The notes beneath the pieces were generated by a model, which was not told the DNA's origin, ran no database searches, and saw only the letters and a list, made by a program, of their open reading frames with translations. A DNA stretch of 7,098 nt from an uncultured Nitrosopumilaceae archaeon (GTDB lineage: Archaea > Thermoproteota > Nitrososphaeria > Nitrososphaerales > Nitrosopumilaceae). The stretch is from assembly GCA_937875805.1 (NCBI GenBank), contig CALFHG010000327.1, positions 1-7,098 of the forward strand. The letters are read 5' to 3'. The translations under genes were made by a program, and so were the position numbers. Shown in pieces: positions 6,271-7,098 of the stretch; the stretch's first letter is position 1; each line of letters starts with the position of its first letter.

Positions 6271-7098
6271 TTAAGCGCGAATTAGAGCAGCAAGTAAAGC
6301 CTTCTGTGTATGTAAACGATTTTCTGCCTCATCCCAAACAACAGATTGAGGGCCATCAATTACTGATGAAGTTACTTCTTGTTCTCTCTTAGCTGGAAGA
6401 CAATGTAAAAAGATCGCATCTTTCTTTGCAGACTTCATTAATTTATCATTGATCTGATATTTTGGCAAGAATTTTTGCAATCTTTTCTTATCAAGATTGT
6501 GAATGGATGCAAAAGTATCAGCAACTATTACATCTGCATTTTTAGCTGCAGCAAATGGATCGGTTGTTAATTCAATGTTAGTTGTTTTCTTGGCTTCTTT
6601 TACAACATCCTTGTTTGGCTCAAAGCCTTTAGGAGTTGCAATAGACATGTTGACTCCAGATAATGCAGCACCGTAAATCATAGAATTACAGACATTATTG
6701 CCATCACCAATCCATGTTATTTTTATCCCCTTGAGTTTTTTCTTTTTCTCTTTGATTGTCATAAAGTCTGCTAAAATTTGACAAGGATGAAAAGTATCAG
6801 ATAGTCCATTAATTACAGGAATACTTGCATGTTCTGCCAGTGTTTCAAGTAATTCGTGATCATAAACACGTGCCATTATACAATTAGAATATCGTGAGAG
6901 AGTTTTTGCAGTATCCTCAACTGATTCACCACGTGATAGTTGCATGTCATTTGATGAAAGATTAACTGCATGTCCACCCAATTGATACATTGCAATTTCA
7001 AAACTAACACGTGTTCGAGTTGATGGTTTTTGGAAAATCATTGTAAGTGTTTTATTTTTTAAAATAGGTTTATTTCCGTTCTTTTTGAATTCTTTTTT
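6271..7098 (-). CDS. argF: Ornithine carbamoyltransferase (5' end beyond window)
   Basis: Transfers the carbamoyl group from carbamoyl phosphate to ornithine, giving citrulline for arginine synthesis in the cytosol. The frame is open to the right edge, and 275 codons are present. The ATG at 7041 is internal, because the 19 codons before it read as ordinary N-terminal OTCase sequence (KNKTLTM) leading into the carbamoyl-phosphate loop. About 30 N-terminal residues are probably missing. Counting from the first codon in the window: STRTR at 26-30, a QLSRGES-like block (53-59), HPCQ (104-107), a GDGNNVCNS ornithine/phosphate region, HCLPA (232-236) and DEAENRLHTQKA near the end. The SMG loop normally used for ornithine binding reads SIH (198-200). 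The other motifs are those of OTCase rather than aspartate carbamoyltransferase. It lies upstream of rpl18 with a 36-nt gap and no T-run terminator, so read-through is possible. Confidence 0.93.
   Translation of the reverse strand, partial: KKEFKKNGNKPILKNKTLTMIFQKPSTRTRVSFEIAMYQLGGHAVNLSSNDMQLSRGESVEDTAKTLSRYSNCIMARVYDHELLETLAEHASIPVINGLSDTFHPCQILADFMTIKEKKKKLKGIKITWIGDGNNVCNSMIYGAALSGVNMSIATPKGFEPNKDVVKEAKKTTNIELTTDPFAAAKNADVIVADTFASIHNLDKKRLQKFLPKYQINDKLMKSAKKDAIFLHCLPAKREQEVTSSVIDGPQSVVWDEAENRLHTQKALLAALIRA

Noticed and set aside
6271..7041. argF taken as complete from the ATG at 7041
   Set aside because: The frame continues upstream to the window edge with OTCase-like sequence, and starting there would remove the N-terminal part of the carbamoyl-phosphate domain.

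Overview
The base composition is AT-rich. All the genes that can be supported lie on the minus strand. The protein families are archaeal in type: uL18 and uS5 of the archaeal/eukaryotic kind, archaeal SecY, AdkA-type adenylate kinase, an EMC3/TMCO1-like DUF106 protein, and Cbf5 with a PUA domain. A TATA box precedes a nearly leaderless gene. I read the source as an ammonia-oxidising thaumarchaeon (Nitrososphaerota), probably Nitrosopumilus-like. The phylum is an inference from protein character and gene content, with no search behind it, and the genus is only a guess.

Layout in transcription order, from high to low coordinates. argF (ornithine carbamoyltransferase) enters from the right edge without its N-terminus. 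A 36-nt intergenic gap follows and carries a TATA box. Then comes the distal half of the archaeal spc ribosomal-protein operon and its usual trailer: rpl18, rps5, rpl30, rpl15, secY, adkA, an EMC3/Oxa1-superfamily gene, cmk, and cbf5, which runs off the left edge. Every junction from rpl18 onward is either a gap of 1 to 6 nt or an overlap of 4 to 14 nt. The block therefore looks like one translationally coupled transcript. No stretch over 300 bases lacks a gene. I see no tRNA, rRNA, CRISPR array, mobile element or intrinsic terminator.

The genes fit a growth and membrane-biogenesis programme. Four ribosomal proteins are made together with the protein-conducting channel SecY and a second membrane-insertion factor of the Oxa1 superfamily. 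Two nucleoside-monophosphate kinases supply NTP precursors, and Cbf5 modifies rRNA. argF belongs to arginine synthesis and is probably a neighbour rather than part of the same function.

This is a conserved housekeeping region, and I found no convincing undescribed system. The points worth a second look are small: a changed ornithine-binding loop in ArgF, a divergent nucleotide-binding region in Cmk, an RG/GPQ-rich N-terminal tail on uS5, TTG starts on both kinases, no eL34 or eL14 gene at their usual euryarchaeal positions, and the Met-rich EMC3-like insertase next to secY.
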